Assembly (NCBI RefSeq): GCF_003097535.1
Contig: NZ_CP029187.1
Location: 3,410,001-3,474,000, forward strand
Direction: 5' to 3'
Length of the DNA: 64,000 nt
From: Flavobacterium pallidum
GTDB lineage: Bacteria > Bacteroidota > Bacteroidia > Flavobacteriales > Flavobacteriaceae
Below the pieces are notes generated by a model. That model worked only from the letters and a program-made list of their open reading frames with translations, had not been told where the DNA came from and did no database searches. Made by a program: the position numbers and the translations under genes. Below are positions 24,558 through 32,517 of the stretch, piece by piece; positions within the stretch are counted from its first letter, which is position 1; each line of letters starts with the position of its first letter.

Positions 24558-26078
24558 AGGAATAAAGTCTGGATTGCCCTATTGCTTGTCACCAACAGCA
24601 TTTTTGCGCAGCTTACCGAAACACAGGTTGATGAATTGGTAAACCGCTCGCTGACGGCTTTCGATGTGCCGGGCATTGCGGTCGCAATTGTTAAAGATGG
24701 AAAAGTAGTGCTTTCGAAAGGATATGGCATCCGATCCATTATTACCAAGGAAAAGGTGGATGCCAATACACTTTTCGGGATTGCCTCAAACAGCAAAGCG
24801 TTTACGAGTGCGGCTTTGGCGATGCTGGTGGACGAAAATAAAATCAGCTGGGATGATAAAGTCACTAAATACATTCCTGAATTTAAGATGTATAACGATT
24901 ATGTGACCAATGAATTTACCATCCGTGATTTGCTGACACACCGAAGCGGCCTTGGACTCGGTGCCGGCGACCTGATGATCTGGCCCGACGGGCATGATTT
25001 CACGCCGAAGGACATCATCAGAAACATCCAGTATTTAAAACCCGTTTCGGCGTTCAGGGCAAAATATGATTATGATAATTTATTGTACGTTATTGCCGGT
25101 GAAATCGTTGCCAAAGTGAGTGGTGTAAGCTGGAATGATTTCGTTTCCCAACGCATCCTTAAGCCATTGCAGATGGACCACAGCGCACCTTCATGGAACC
25201 GTTTAAAAGATACTTCGAACGTGATTGCGCCGCATGTGCCTATTGATGGTAAACTCAAAGTCATCAGGCGTTACCAGAACAATATTTTCGACGCTGCTGC
25301 GGGGATTTACACCAGCGCGAACGATTTGAGCAAATGGGTCTTGATGCAATTGAATAAGGGCAAATGGAACGATATCCAGTTCTTTTCTGCCAAAACGCAA
25401 AACGAAATGTGGACGCCGCAAACGGTCATCCCTGTAACGACTGCCGCACCTTACCATTCGCATTTCAAGGCTTACGGCCTCGGCTGGTTCCTGAGCGATG
25501 TAAAAGGGTACAAACAGGTGACGCATACCGGCGGACTCGAAGGCATCGTGACGCAGGTCATCATGTTCCCCGAACTCAATTTAGGGATTATTGTGCTGAC
25601 GAACCAGCAATCCGGCTCCGCATTTAACGCCATTTCAAACACGATCAAAGACAGTTATCTCGGTATTCCGCAAAGTGACTGGGTGAAATTTTACAGCGAC
25701 AAGGACAAACTCAGCGAGGACAGCGCTGATAAAATCACGGATGAAGTCTGGGAAACGGTAGCCAGAAACCAAAAAGAGAAGATTAAACGCGATTTCTCAA
25801 AATTCAGCGGAACTTACAAAGACAATTGGTTTGGTGAAATCGTGATTGCTGAGAAAAAAGGCCATCTTTATTTCGCATCAAAACGTTCGCCTCAACTCAC
25901 TGGAGAAATGTTTTTTTACAAAGACGACCAGTTCGCGATACGCTGGGACAACCGTTATTTCCATGCTGATGCTTTTGTTTTCTTCAAAAACGACAGATTG
26001 GATTTTGAGATGAAAGCCATTTCGCCCCTGACAGATTTCAGTTACGACTTCCAGGATTTGTATTTCGTAAAACTGTAG
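24555..26078 (+). CDS. Secreted beta-lactamase-family serine hydrolase with DUF3471-like C-terminus
   Basis: A 507-aa protein with a signal peptide (RNKVWIALLLVTNSIFAQ). The class C beta-lactamase/penicillin-binding fold shows the SxxK motif as Ser78-Asn-Ser-Lys81 (FGIASNSKAFTSAAL), a YDN in the expected YxN position (AKYDYDNLLYVIAG), and HTGGLEGI in place of KTG. A C-terminal beta domain (SGTYKDNWFGEIVIAEKKG) is DUF3471-like. Such proteins are usually D-aminopeptidases or esterases rather than beta-lactamases. Predicted periplasmic. The start codon lies in an AT-rich repeat, so translation signals are unusual. Confidence 0.88.
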   Translation: MRNKVWIALLLVTNSIFAQLTETQVDELVNRSLTAFDVPGIAVAIVKDGKVVLSKGYGIRSIITKEKVDANTLFGIASNSKAFTSAALAMLVDENKISWDDKVTKYIPEFKMYNDYVTNEFTIRDLLTHRSGLGLGAGDLMIWPDGHDFTPKDIIRNIQYLKPVSAFRAKYDYDNLLYVIAGEIVAKVSGVSWNDFVSQRILKPLQMDHSAPSWNRLKDTSNVIAPHVPIDGKLKVIRRYQNNIFDAAAGIYTSANDLSKWVLMQLNKGKWNDIQFFSAKTQNEMWTPQTVIPVTTAAPYHSHFKAYGLGWFLSDVKGYKQVTHTGGLEGIVTQVIMFPELNLGIIVLTNQQSGSAFNAISNTIKDSYLGIPQSDWVKFYSDKDKLSEDSADKITDEVWETVARNQKEKIKRDFSKFSGTYKDNWFGEIVIAEKKGHLYFASKRSPQLTGEMFFYKDDQFAIRWDNRYFHADAFVFFKNDRLDFEMKAISPLTDFSYDFQDLYFVKL

Positions 26079-26082
26079 AAAC

Positions 26083-26102
26083 GGACAGGTCGAGACCTGT
26101 CC
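26083..26102. repeat. GGACAGGTC inverted repeat
   Basis: A perfect 9-bp inverted repeat, GGACAGGTC GA GACCTGTCC, followed by CTACA, 5 nt after the hydrolase stop. It has no T-tract. From memory this sequence is a recurring intergenic palindrome in flavobacteria and other bacteria. It may act as an mRNA 3' end. Confidence 0.6.
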
Positions 26103-26161
26103 CTACAGGATTTGCACATTCCAATTCTTTATCCTATTTTTAGGGTTGAATCAAAATCGCT

Positions 26162-28378
26162 ATGACGGAAATCGAGATAGAACAGGAAAACAAGGCCATC
26201 GCACGCGAGTATAAGGAACTCCTGCGCATCAGTTACCAGACCCTCAGCGTAGAGGACAAAAAACTCATCCGTAAGGCGTTTGATGTCGCTGTTGATGCAC
26301 ATAAGGACCAACGCCGCAAATCTGGCGAAGCCTATATTTTCCATCCCATCGCTGTCGCAAAAATAGTGGCATCGGAAATCGGGCTCGGAGCTACAGCCAT
26401 CGCCGCCGCGTTGATGCACGATGTTGTTGAAGATACCGACATCACGATTGAGGATATTGAAAAAATCTTCAATCCTAAGATTGCACAGATTGTAGAAGGA
26501 CTTACCAAAATTTCCCAGGTACAGAAGGACCTCAATATTTCGATGCAGGCCGAGAATTTCCGTAAGATGCTCCTTACACTCAACGATGATGTGCGCGTCA
26601 TCCTGATCAAACTCGCAGACAGGCTGCACAATATGCAGACCATGGATTCGATGGCGGAGCACAAGCAAACGAAAATCGCTTCAGAGACTTTATATATTTA
26701 TGCCCCGCTGGCACACCGACTCGGATTGTACAACATCAAAACCAAGCTCGAGGATTTAGGCTTGAAATACACTGAGCCTCAGGTGTATCACGAGATCCTG
26801 AGCAAGATGAAAGAGACCAAGGAAGAGCAGGATGAATACATCAAATCCATTTCCGATGTCCTTAAACAATCGCTGGATTCCGAAAATTTGGATTACATCA
26901 TCAAAGGCCGTCCAAAATCGATTTATTCGATACGGCGGAAAATGAAAGCACAGAATGTAAGCTATGATGAAGTGTACGATAAATTTGCATTGCGGATCGT
27001 ATACCGTTCAAGCATCCACGATGAAAAATTCGTCGCCTGGAAGATCTATTCGATTGTGACCGATCATTTCCGTCCCAGCCCAAGCCGTTTAAGGGACTGG
27101 ATCTCATCGCCAAAATCAACCGGTTACGAAGCGCTGCATACCACCGTTATGGGTCCTAAAGGCCGCTGGGTGGAAGTACAGGTGCGCAGTGAACGCATGG
27201 ATGAGATTGCCGAAAAAGGCTACGCGGCACATTACAAATACAAACAGGGTGCGAATGAGGAAAGCGGCCTCGACATCTGGCTGAACCTGCTGAAGGAAGC
27301 GCTGGAAAACCAGGAAACGAATGCGGTGGATTTCGTCGAGGATTTCAAGATGAATCTATATTCGAAGGAAATCTTCGTGTTTACCCCTAAAGGGGAAATC
27401 AAATCGTTGCCGAAAGGTGCGACATCACTCGATTTTGCTTTCAGCATCCACTCGGCAATCGGCATAAGGACGCGCGGTACCCGTGTCAATGGCAAGCTCG
27501 TGCCACTGAATTATGAACTCAAAAGCGGCGACCAGATTGAAGTGATTACTTCCCAAAACCAGAAGCCGACCATGCACTGGCTTGAATATGTGACCACCGC
27601 CAGGGCCAAAAATAAGATCAAGAGCGTCCTGAACGAGGACACCAAAAAAATCGCCGAGGAAGGCAAGGAACTCCTTAACCGAAAATTGCGACACCTCAAG
27701 ATCAATGTTACGGAAAATACCATCAACGAACTCGTCAGCTTCTTTAAGCTGAAGACCAGCCTGGATTTGTATTACCGTGCGGGCATCGGATCGCTGGAAA
27801 ATGCGCAATTGAAGGAATATGCATCGCTGAAAAGCAATACGCTGATGAATTTCTTCAAGAACAAAATCAAGCGTACACCGAGTGCCAATCCCGAGCAGGT
27901 GCAGAAAGACGAGATCACTAGCAATTATGACATGCTGGTTTTCGGGCCGGAGCATGACAAACTCGATTATAAACTTTCAACGTGCTGCAATCCCATTCCG
28001 GGCGATGAAGTGTTTGGGTTTATAACGATCAATGAAGGGATCAAAGTCCACAAAAAGGATTGCCCGAATGCCATCAGTTTGCAATCCAATTACGCTTACC
28101 GCATTATCCAGGCCAAATGGATCGACTCGACCCAGCAGGAATTCAAAGCCGTGCTTAACATTACCGGCATGGACAGCCTTGGTCTCACGAACGAACTTAC
28201 CAAAGTCATTTCTAGCAACATGCACGTAAACATCCAGAGCATTTCGCTGAGTAGCGAAGCCGGGATTTTCAAAGGACAGGTTACCGTTATCGTACAAAAT
28301 AACTCCATACTGAAGCGTATGGTGGAGAATATACATAAGATTGACGGAATTGATAAGGTGACACGGGTGTACAAATAA
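26162..28378 (+). CDS. Bifunctional (p)ppGpp synthetase/hydrolase (RelA/SpoT family)
   Basis: A 738-aa long RSH enzyme that makes and degrades (p)ppGpp in the stringent response. Domains in order: HD hydrolase (HPIAVAKIV, LMHDVVEDT with His86-Asp87), synthetase (GRPKSIYSIRRKM, YDKFALRIVY, GYEALHTTVMGPKGRWVEVQVR), TGS (IFVFTPKGEIKSLPKGATSLDFAFSIHS), a zinc-finger/helical region (STCCNPIPGDEVFGFIT) and C-terminal ACT (NITGMDSLGLTNELTKVIS). The HD motif is intact, so hydrolase activity is likely as well as synthesis. Bacteroidota usually carry one such gene. Its stop is directly followed by an AT-rich repeat region. Confidence 0.95.
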   Translation: MTEIEIEQENKAIAREYKELLRISYQTLSVEDKKLIRKAFDVAVDAHKDQRRKSGEAYIFHPIAVAKIVASEIGLGATAIAAALMHDVVEDTDITIEDIEKIFNPKIAQIVEGLTKISQVQKDLNISMQAENFRKMLLTLNDDVRVILIKLADRLHNMQTMDSMAEHKQTKIASETLYIYAPLAHRLGLYNIKTKLEDLGLKYTEPQVYHEILSKMKETKEEQDEYIKSISDVLKQSLDSENLDYIIKGRPKSIYSIRRKMKAQNVSYDEVYDKFALRIVYRSSIHDEKFVAWKIYSIVTDHFRPSPSRLRDWISSPKSTGYEALHTTVMGPKGRWVEVQVRSERMDEIAEKGYAAHYKYKQGANEESGLDIWLNLLKEALENQETNAVDFVEDFKMNLYSKEIFVFTPKGEIKSLPKGATSLDFAFSIHSAIGIRTRGTRVNGKLVPLNYELKSGDQIEVITSQNQKPTMHWLEYVTTARAKNKIKSVLNEDTKKIAEEGKELLNRKLRHLKINVTENTINELVSFFKLKTSLDLYYRAGIGSLENAQLKEYASLKSNTLMNFFKNKIKRTPSANPEQVQKDEITSNYDMLVFGPEHDKLDYKLSTCCNPIPGDEVFGFITINEGIKVHKKDCPNAISLQSNYAYRIIQAKWIDSTQQEFKAVLNITGMDSLGLTNELTKVISSNMHVNIQSISLSSEAGIFKGQVTVIVQNNSILKRMVENIHKIDGIDKVTRVYK

Positions 28379-28459
28379 TTATGAATTTTAAATTATGAAT
28401 TATGAATTTTCACAAAACTCGTTAAATTCGTGATTCATAATTCCTAATTCGTAATTCGA
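28379..28459. repeat. ATTATGAATT-type repeat with inverted arms
   Basis: The entire gap between the RSH gene and the YdeI gene is made of AATTATGAATTATGAATT on the left and ATTCATAATTCCTAATTCGTAATTCG on the right. A perfect 10-bp inverted repeat (GAATTATGAA at 28397-28406, TTCATAATTC at 28434-28443) could form a hairpin with a 27-nt loop. Confidence 0.7.
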
Positions 28460-28918
28460 ATGCTCATCTTCGACGACCACATACAAATGCAAAAATCCGA
28501 CGGCAAAGGCGGTTGGACCTTCATTACCATGCCCATTATGCCGCATCTTCCGAAAAAGAAGAACAGCACCGTGCTCGTACGCGGCACCATTGATGATTAT
28601 GTGCTGGAAGGCATCCACATCTGGGCAATGAAAAAAGGCACGTTCCTTGCCGTAAAAGCCGAAATCCGAAAAGCCATCAAAAAAGAATCAGGCGACACGG
28701 TGAAACTTGTGCTGTACCTCGCCGAGCCGCAATCGGCCATTCCGGAGGACTTCATGACCTGCCTCAGTGAAGAGCCCAAAATACTTGCATATTTCCAGAA
28801 ATTACCGCAGAAACAGCAACAGGAAATGATCGACTGGATTTTCTCCGCCAGGACTGAAGATGAAAAGATCGACAGGATGGCGAAGGCACTCGAGAAGCTG
28901 GAGGTACTGAGTTACTGA
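28460..28918 (+). CDS. YdeI/OmpD-associated (OmdA) family protein with DUF1905
   Basis: A 152-aa cytoplasmic protein. The N-terminal DUF1905 segment (GKGGWTFITMPIMPHLP, VRGTIDDYVLEGIHIWAMKKGTFLAVKAEIRKAIKKESGDTVKLVLYL) is followed by an OmdA helical segment (YFQKLPQKQQQEMIDWIFSARTEDEKIDRMAKALEKL). The family is widespread in Bacteroidota and has no firm biochemical role. It sits between two repeat-filled gaps and so is probably monocistronic. Its stop codon is part of the following CTGAGTTACT repeat. Confidence 0.88.
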   Translation: MLIFDDHIQMQKSDGKGGWTFITMPIMPHLPKKKNSTVLVRGTIDDYVLEGIHIWAMKKGTFLAVKAEIRKAIKKESGDTVKLVLYLAEPQSAIPEDFMTCLSEEPKILAYFQKLPQKQQQEMIDWIFSARTEDEKIDRMAKALEKLEVLSY

Positions 28919-28966
28919 ACTCTGAGTTACTAAGCAGCTCAGTAACTCAGCAGCTCAGCGACTACT
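28906..28966. repeat. CTGAGTTACT-type repeat hairpin
   Basis: TACTGAGTTACTGAACTCTGAGTTACTAAGCAGCTCAGTAACTCAGCAGCTCAG spans the last codons of the YdeI gene and the gap. CTGAGTTACT (28922-28931) and AGTAACTCAG (28941-28950) form a perfect 10-bp inverted repeat with a 9-nt loop. Confidence 0.7.
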
Positions 28967-28971
28967 TTCCT

Positions 28972-29002
28972 TTTGCCACTTCAACTAATTCCACTATCTT
29001 TG
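28972..29002 (+). promoter_or_regulatory. Bacteroidota promoter of the Fur-family gene
   Basis: TTTG (28972-28975), exactly 19 nt, then TATCTTTG (28995-29002): an ideal -33/-7 pair. The ATG at 29007 lies only 4 nt beyond, so the transcript should begin at or within a few bases of the start codon. Confidence 0.75.
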
Positions 29003-29006
29003 CCGC

Positions 29007-29507
29007 ATGACACTAATATCAGTAGATAACAGCAAAAACCAGGATATCGTAAAGAACGTTTTTACGAAATACCTGGAAAGCAAAGGCCACCGAAAAACGC
29101 CGGAACGCTACGCAATCCTTCAGGAAATTTACGACAGCGAGGAGCATTTTGATATAGAAAACCTCTACATCAAGATGAAGAACAAGAACTACCGCGTGAG
29201 CCGCGCGACGTTGTACAACACGATTGAATTGCTGCTGGATTGTGCTTTGGTGCGCAAACATCAGTTCGGGCAAAACCAGGCGCATTACGAGAAATCGTAT
29301 TTCGACAAGCAGCACGACCACATCATCATGACCGATACCGGCGAGGTGATCGAGTTCTGCGACCCGCGCATCCAGACCATCAAGAAGACGATTGAGGAGA
29401 TTTTCGATATTGAGATCCACAACCATTCGCTGTACCTGTACGGAAATAAGAAAAAAATCATTACTGACCCGACTCCGCAGGATGAATTGAGCGGAGCTGA
29501 TAACTAA
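29007..29507 (+). CDS. Fur-family transcriptional regulator lacking structural-zinc cysteines
   Basis: A 166-aa Fur/PerR-type metal-responsive repressor. The winged helix is clear ([34 protein letters not shown]), as is the dimerisation domain ([43 protein letters not shown]). The usual CxxC zinc site after the HDH motif is replaced by Met108 and Thr111, and no second Cys pair exists; only Cys79 and Cys118 remain. His103, His105 and His138/His140 could still bind the sensory metal. A strong promoter ends 4 nt before the ATG, so the mRNA is probably leaderless. purA follows after a REP-like element, a gene order often seen in flavobacteria. Confidence 0.92.
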   Translation: MTLISVDNSKNQDIVKNVFTKYLESKGHRKTPERYAILQEIYDSEEHFDIENLYIKMKNKNYRVSRATLYNTIELLLDCALVRKHQFGQNQAHYEKSYFDKQHDHIIMTDTGEVIEFCDPRIQTIKKTIEEIFDIEIHNHSLYLYGNKKKIITDPTPQDELSGADN

Positions 29508-29515
29508 GATGATTT

Positions 29516-29579
29516 GGGCGCTGCCTTCGGCCCGGGCTTTACGCGGTGCACGGCACCTTGCTTCAATCCCTAGCGCGGT
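29516..29579. repeat. REP-like intergenic element (copy 2)
   Basis: TTTGGGCGCTGCC, then CGGCCCGGGCTTTACGC, and ATCCCTAGCGCGG, in the gap between the Fur gene and purA. It shares ends and order with the element at 14988-15097 but is shorter and lacks the AT-rich internal hairpin. Confidence 0.5.
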
Positions 29580-29630
29580 CCCGACTTAAGATTAAAATAT
29601 AAACACACAACTAAACACAACAATACATTA

Positions 29631-30902
29631 ATGACCGTAGATTTATTATTAGGCCTCCAATGGGGCGACGAGGGAAAAGGAAAGATTGTCGATGTACTCA
29701 CGTCAAAGTATGACATTATTGCGCGTTTCCAGGGCGGCCCGAATGCAGGACACACGCTGGAATTTGACGGTATTAAGCATGTCCTGAGGACGATTCCATC
29801 CGGGATTTTCCACAAGAACTCGATCAACATCATCGGAAACGGTGTCGTGATTGATCCGGTGGTATTCCAAAAGGAAATCGAAGGGCTTGAGAAATTCAAC
29901 ATCGACATCCAAAGCAGGCTGTTCATCTCCCGTAAGGCACACCTCATTTTACCGACGCATCGCCTGCTCGATGCCGCTTCGGAAGCTGCAAAAGGCAAAG
30001 CGAAGATCGGCTCTACCTTAAAAGGCATAGGCCCGACTTATATGGACAAGACCGGACGCAACGGCCTGCGCGTGGGGGATTTGGAATTGGACGATTTCAA
30101 GGAGCGTTACCGCAACCTCGCCGACAAGCATGAAGCGATGATCAAATTCTATGATGTCGCGATACAATACAACCTGGCCGAACTCGAAAAGGAATTTTTT
30201 GAAGCCGTTACCGAACTTAAAAAGCTGACTTTCATAGACAGCGAGGAATATCTTTACCAGGCGCAAAAAAGTGGAAAATCAATCCTTGCCGAAGGCGCGC
30301 AGGGCTCTTTGCTTGACGTGGATTTCGGGACGTATCCTTTTGTAACGTCCTCAAACACCACTGCTGCCGGAGCCTGTACAGGACTTGGTATCGCCCCCAA
30401 TAAGATCGGTGAAGTATATGGTATTTTCAAGGCATATGCCACACGTGTCGGCAGCGGCCCGTTCCCCACCGAACTGTTTGACGAAGTAGGCGCTGACATG
30501 GCACGTATCGGGAACGAATTCGGATCGGTGACCGGCAGGCAAAGGCGTTGCGGCTGGCTGGACCTGGTGGCATTGAAATATGCGATCCGCGTGAACGGTG
30601 TAACGCAATTGATGATGATGAAAGGCGACGTGCTTTCAGGATTCCCGACCTTGCAGGTTTGCACCGCTTATGATTACCAGGGCACCAAAATCGACCACCT
30701 GCCTTATAACATCGAACCGGAAAACGTAACTCCCGTTTATACAGAATTTAAAGGCTGGCAGGCCGACCTGACCGGTATGACAATCTATGACGAGCTGCCT
30801 TCCGAATTGAAATCCTACATCGAATTCATCGAAAAGGAATGCGAAGTCCCGATAAAGATCGTGTCTGTCGGACCGGACAGGAAACAGACGATTATGAAAT
30901 AA
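29631..30902 (+). CDS. purA: Adenylosuccinate synthetase
   Basis: A 423-aa enzyme catalysing GTP-dependent joining of IMP and aspartate, the first committed step to AMP. Seen: the P-loop QWGDEGKGK with catalytic Asp13, GGPNAGHTL with catalytic His41, KIGSTLKGIGPTYMDKTGRNGLRVGDL for IMP binding, LAEGAQGSLLDVDFGTYPFVTSS, VTGRQRRCGWLDLVALKYA and the C-terminal YDELPSELKSYIEFIE. Length and motifs are normal. A strong hairpin terminator follows at 30905-30928. Cytoplasmic. Confidence 0.98.
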   Translation: MTVDLLLGLQWGDEGKGKIVDVLTSKYDIIARFQGGPNAGHTLEFDGIKHVLRTIPSGIFHKNSINIIGNGVVIDPVVFQKEIEGLEKFNIDIQSRLFISRKAHLILPTHRLLDAASEAAKGKAKIGSTLKGIGPTYMDKTGRNGLRVGDLELDDFKERYRNLADKHEAMIKFYDVAIQYNLAELEKEFFEAVTELKKLTFIDSEEYLYQAQKSGKSILAEGAQGSLLDVDFGTYPFVTSSNTTAAGACTGLGIAPNKIGEVYGIFKAYATRVGSGPFPTELFDEVGADMARIGNEFGSVTGRQRRCGWLDLVALKYAIRVNGVTQLMMMKGDVLSGFPTLQVCTAYDYQGTKIDHLPYNIEPENVTPVYTEFKGWQADLTGMTIYDELPSELKSYIEFIEKECEVPIKIVSVGPDRKQTIMK

Positions 30903-30904
30903 GG

Positions 30905-30928
30905 AAAGCCGCTGTGAAGCGGCTTTTT
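30905..30928 (+). terminator. Rho-independent terminator after purA
   Basis: AAAGCCGCT, loop GTGA, AGCGGCTTT, then further T (run of five T). The stem is 9 bp. It lies between convergent genes and may also serve the minus-strand gene ending at 30950. Confidence 0.85.
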
Positions 30929-30949
30929 CATTTTAGTCCAGAAAGGAAA

Positions 30950-31444
30950 CTATTTAACAGGCAAATTCCACTTCTCAATCAATTCCTGGTTCAAATCTTC
31001 CTCTTTTGTATTTGGATTTCCTTTTCCGGTCGTAATCAAATTCTTAAGGCTGCCCTGTATATAGCTTGTCCAGGCATCTTTGCATACATCATAACATTCA
31101 TATTCCGGCGTGAGGCCAACCTGCGTAAAGACAAGTTTCGTCTGGTTTCCTTCCTGGGTAATCTCGAAAATAATCTTGTTGTCTTTCCACTCGCCTGCAT
31201 CATTGGTGAAATTGAAATGGTTCTCCAGCACATGCCACACCACGATTTCATCCGGGATGAATTCGATAATCCTGATTTTGCAGATATGCACGTCTTTATA
31301 ATTGTAAAGGAACACCGAATCCAAAGCGTCGGTAGCGCCTTTAATGTTCTCGCTCCACCATCCTTTGACGTTGTTAATCGCATCAAAAACTGCTTTTGGA
31401 GACTCATTTACGAGAAAACTGGTGGTATAATCCTGATTTTTCAT
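30950..31444 (-). CDS. SRPBCC (AHSA1-like) domain protein
   Basis: A 164-aa single-domain protein of the START/SRPBCC fold (TTSFLVNESPKAVFDAINNVKGWWSENIKG, EFIPDEIVVWHVLENHFNFTN, NKIIFEITQEGNQTKLVFTQVGLTPEYECYDVCKDAWTSYIQGSLKNLI), which forms a hydrophobic ligand cavity. It is strongly similar along its length to the next gene upstream on the same strand, so the two look like tandem paralogues. They follow a DinB-family gene in one small operon. Function unknown; a role in stress or small-molecule binding is a guess from the family. Confidence 0.88.
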   Translation of the reverse strand: MKNQDYTTSFLVNESPKAVFDAINNVKGWWSENIKGATDALDSVFLYNYKDVHICKIRIIEFIPDEIVVWHVLENHFNFTNDAGEWKDNKIIFEITQEGNQTKLVFTQVGLTPEYECYDVCKDAWTSYIQGSLKNLITTGKGNPNTKEEDLNQELIEKWNLPVK

Positions 31445-31454
31445 ATGGAATGGT

Positions 31455-31904
31455 TTAGTTGTTGGTCATTTGCGAATTGATCAATGGCAGTAACTTATGC
31501 TCGAGGTACTGCGACCAGGCTGGTGCACACGAATCATAGCACGGTAGTTCTGGTGTCAGCCCTTCGTGGGTGAAAGTAAGCTGGGTTTCACCATCTTTTT
31601 CCGAAATTTCGAAAATGATTTTCGTGCCCACCCATTCGTCCTTTTTTTCAACGAAACTGAGTGCGCCGTCGGTGGTAAGCCACACCACTTTTTTATCTGG
31701 TATGACCTCGATGAGTTTATGCTTGCTGTAATGTGCACCATCTCCGGCACGGAAACTGAATTCATCATGCAATTTTTCAGTATCGCCGGTAATTTCCTCA
31801 TTATAATATCCTGACCACCAGGCACGAACATTCACTATCGCGCGAAATACTGCTGCGGGGCTTTTGTCGGTTTTCAGCACATAAGTAAAATCTGTTGCTG
31901 CCAT
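31455..31904 (-). CDS. SRPBCC (AHSA1-like) domain protein
   Basis: A 149-aa SRPBCC-fold protein (TYVLKTDKSPAAVFRAIVNVRAWWSGYYNEEITGDTEKLHDEFSF, WVGTKIIFEISEKDGETQLTFTHEGLTPELPCYDSCAPAWSQYLEHKLLPLI), a close paralogue of its downstream neighbour 10 nt away. The ATG at 31904 is chosen because upstream in-frame residues belong to the overlapping DinB gene in another frame and because it lies 2 nt after the DinB stop. Both paralogues keep the terminal CYDxC motif, so that pair of cysteines may matter. Confidence 0.88.
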   Translation of the reverse strand: MAATDFTYVLKTDKSPAAVFRAIVNVRAWWSGYYNEEITGDTEKLHDEFSFRAGDGAHYSKHKLIEVIPDKKVVWLTTDGALSFVEKKDEWVGTKIIFEISEKDGETQLTFTHEGLTPELPCYDSCAPAWSQYLEHKLLPLINSQMTNN

Positions 31905-31906
31905 AT

Positions 31907-32386
31907 TTACTTTATTAAAATGAATTGTCCAAGATGGTACGCCAGGTGGCTTGCGCGGGTAACGATAATATTCAGCTTGTTGCGATAGGGCTCGCCAGCA
32001 AAATCTTCCGCAGTTACGGCGGTATGCTTTTGAAACCAATCGGAAGGTTGCATGTTGGCAAAAGCTTCGTCCAAAACGTTGCCTACATGCTGCCATTTTT
32101 GTCTTAAATCCGCCGCGGAAGGAATTTCCGGAACGGATTTATCAGGCTTATTGATGAAAATTTCCTGCATTTCAGGATAAAGCCTTTCTCCCAGATCCAG
32201 TAACGTTACCATACTGTCGTGTACCGCCGTGAGGTGTCCTAAAAGGTATATCCCGCGGTTCCTTCCAGGCGAAATTTCGTGTTGCAGCTGTTCATCGGTA
32301 AGGGATTCCAGCGCGGTATTGAATTGTTTCAGTAATGCATTCCAACGGTCGAATGTCATTTTAATCATGGTTTCTTCTAAAGTCAT
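31907..32386 (-). CDS. DinB-superfamily protein
   Basis: A 159-aa four-helix-bundle protein of the DinB/YfiT type (MTFDRWNALLKQFNTALESLTDEQLQHEISPGRNRGIYLLGHLTAVHDSMVTLLDLGER, TRASHLAYHLGQFILIK). The three metal-ligand histidines typical of the family can be placed at His in GHLTAVHD and HLAYHLGQ. Members include thiol-dependent metal enzymes such as bacillithiol transferases. It leads an operon with the two SRPBCC genes (2-nt gap). The substrate is not known. Confidence 0.82.
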   Translation of the reverse strand: MTLEETMIKMTFDRWNALLKQFNTALESLTDEQLQHEISPGRNRGIYLLGHLTAVHDSMVTLLDLGERLYPEMQEIFINKPDKSVPEIPSAADLRQKWQHVGNVLDEAFANMQPSDWFQKHTAVTAEDFAGEPYRNKLNIIVTRASHLAYHLGQFILIK

Positions 32387-32475
32387 TGTTGCTCAAATTT
32401 GGTTAATTTTCTATGAATACAAATTTACAATCTGTTTTACACTTTGAAAGGGTGTAAAAGAGACTTTGCGACGGG

Positions 32476-32506
32476 TTGATTTGGACAGCATTATTATTTA
32501 CCTTCG
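32476..32506 (+). promoter_or_regulatory. Probable promoter of the GlxA-type regulator
   Basis: TTG (32476-32478), 20 nt, TACCTTCG (32499-32506), 11 nt before the ATG at 32518. This is a near-consensus -33/-7 pair with one mismatch. Confidence 0.5.
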
Positions 32507-32517
32507 TAAAAAAAAAG

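Noticed and set aside
24555..26078. True beta-lactamase
   Set aside because: The third motif is HTG and a DUF3471-like domain is attached, fitting an esterase/D-aminopeptidase-type serine hydrolase better.
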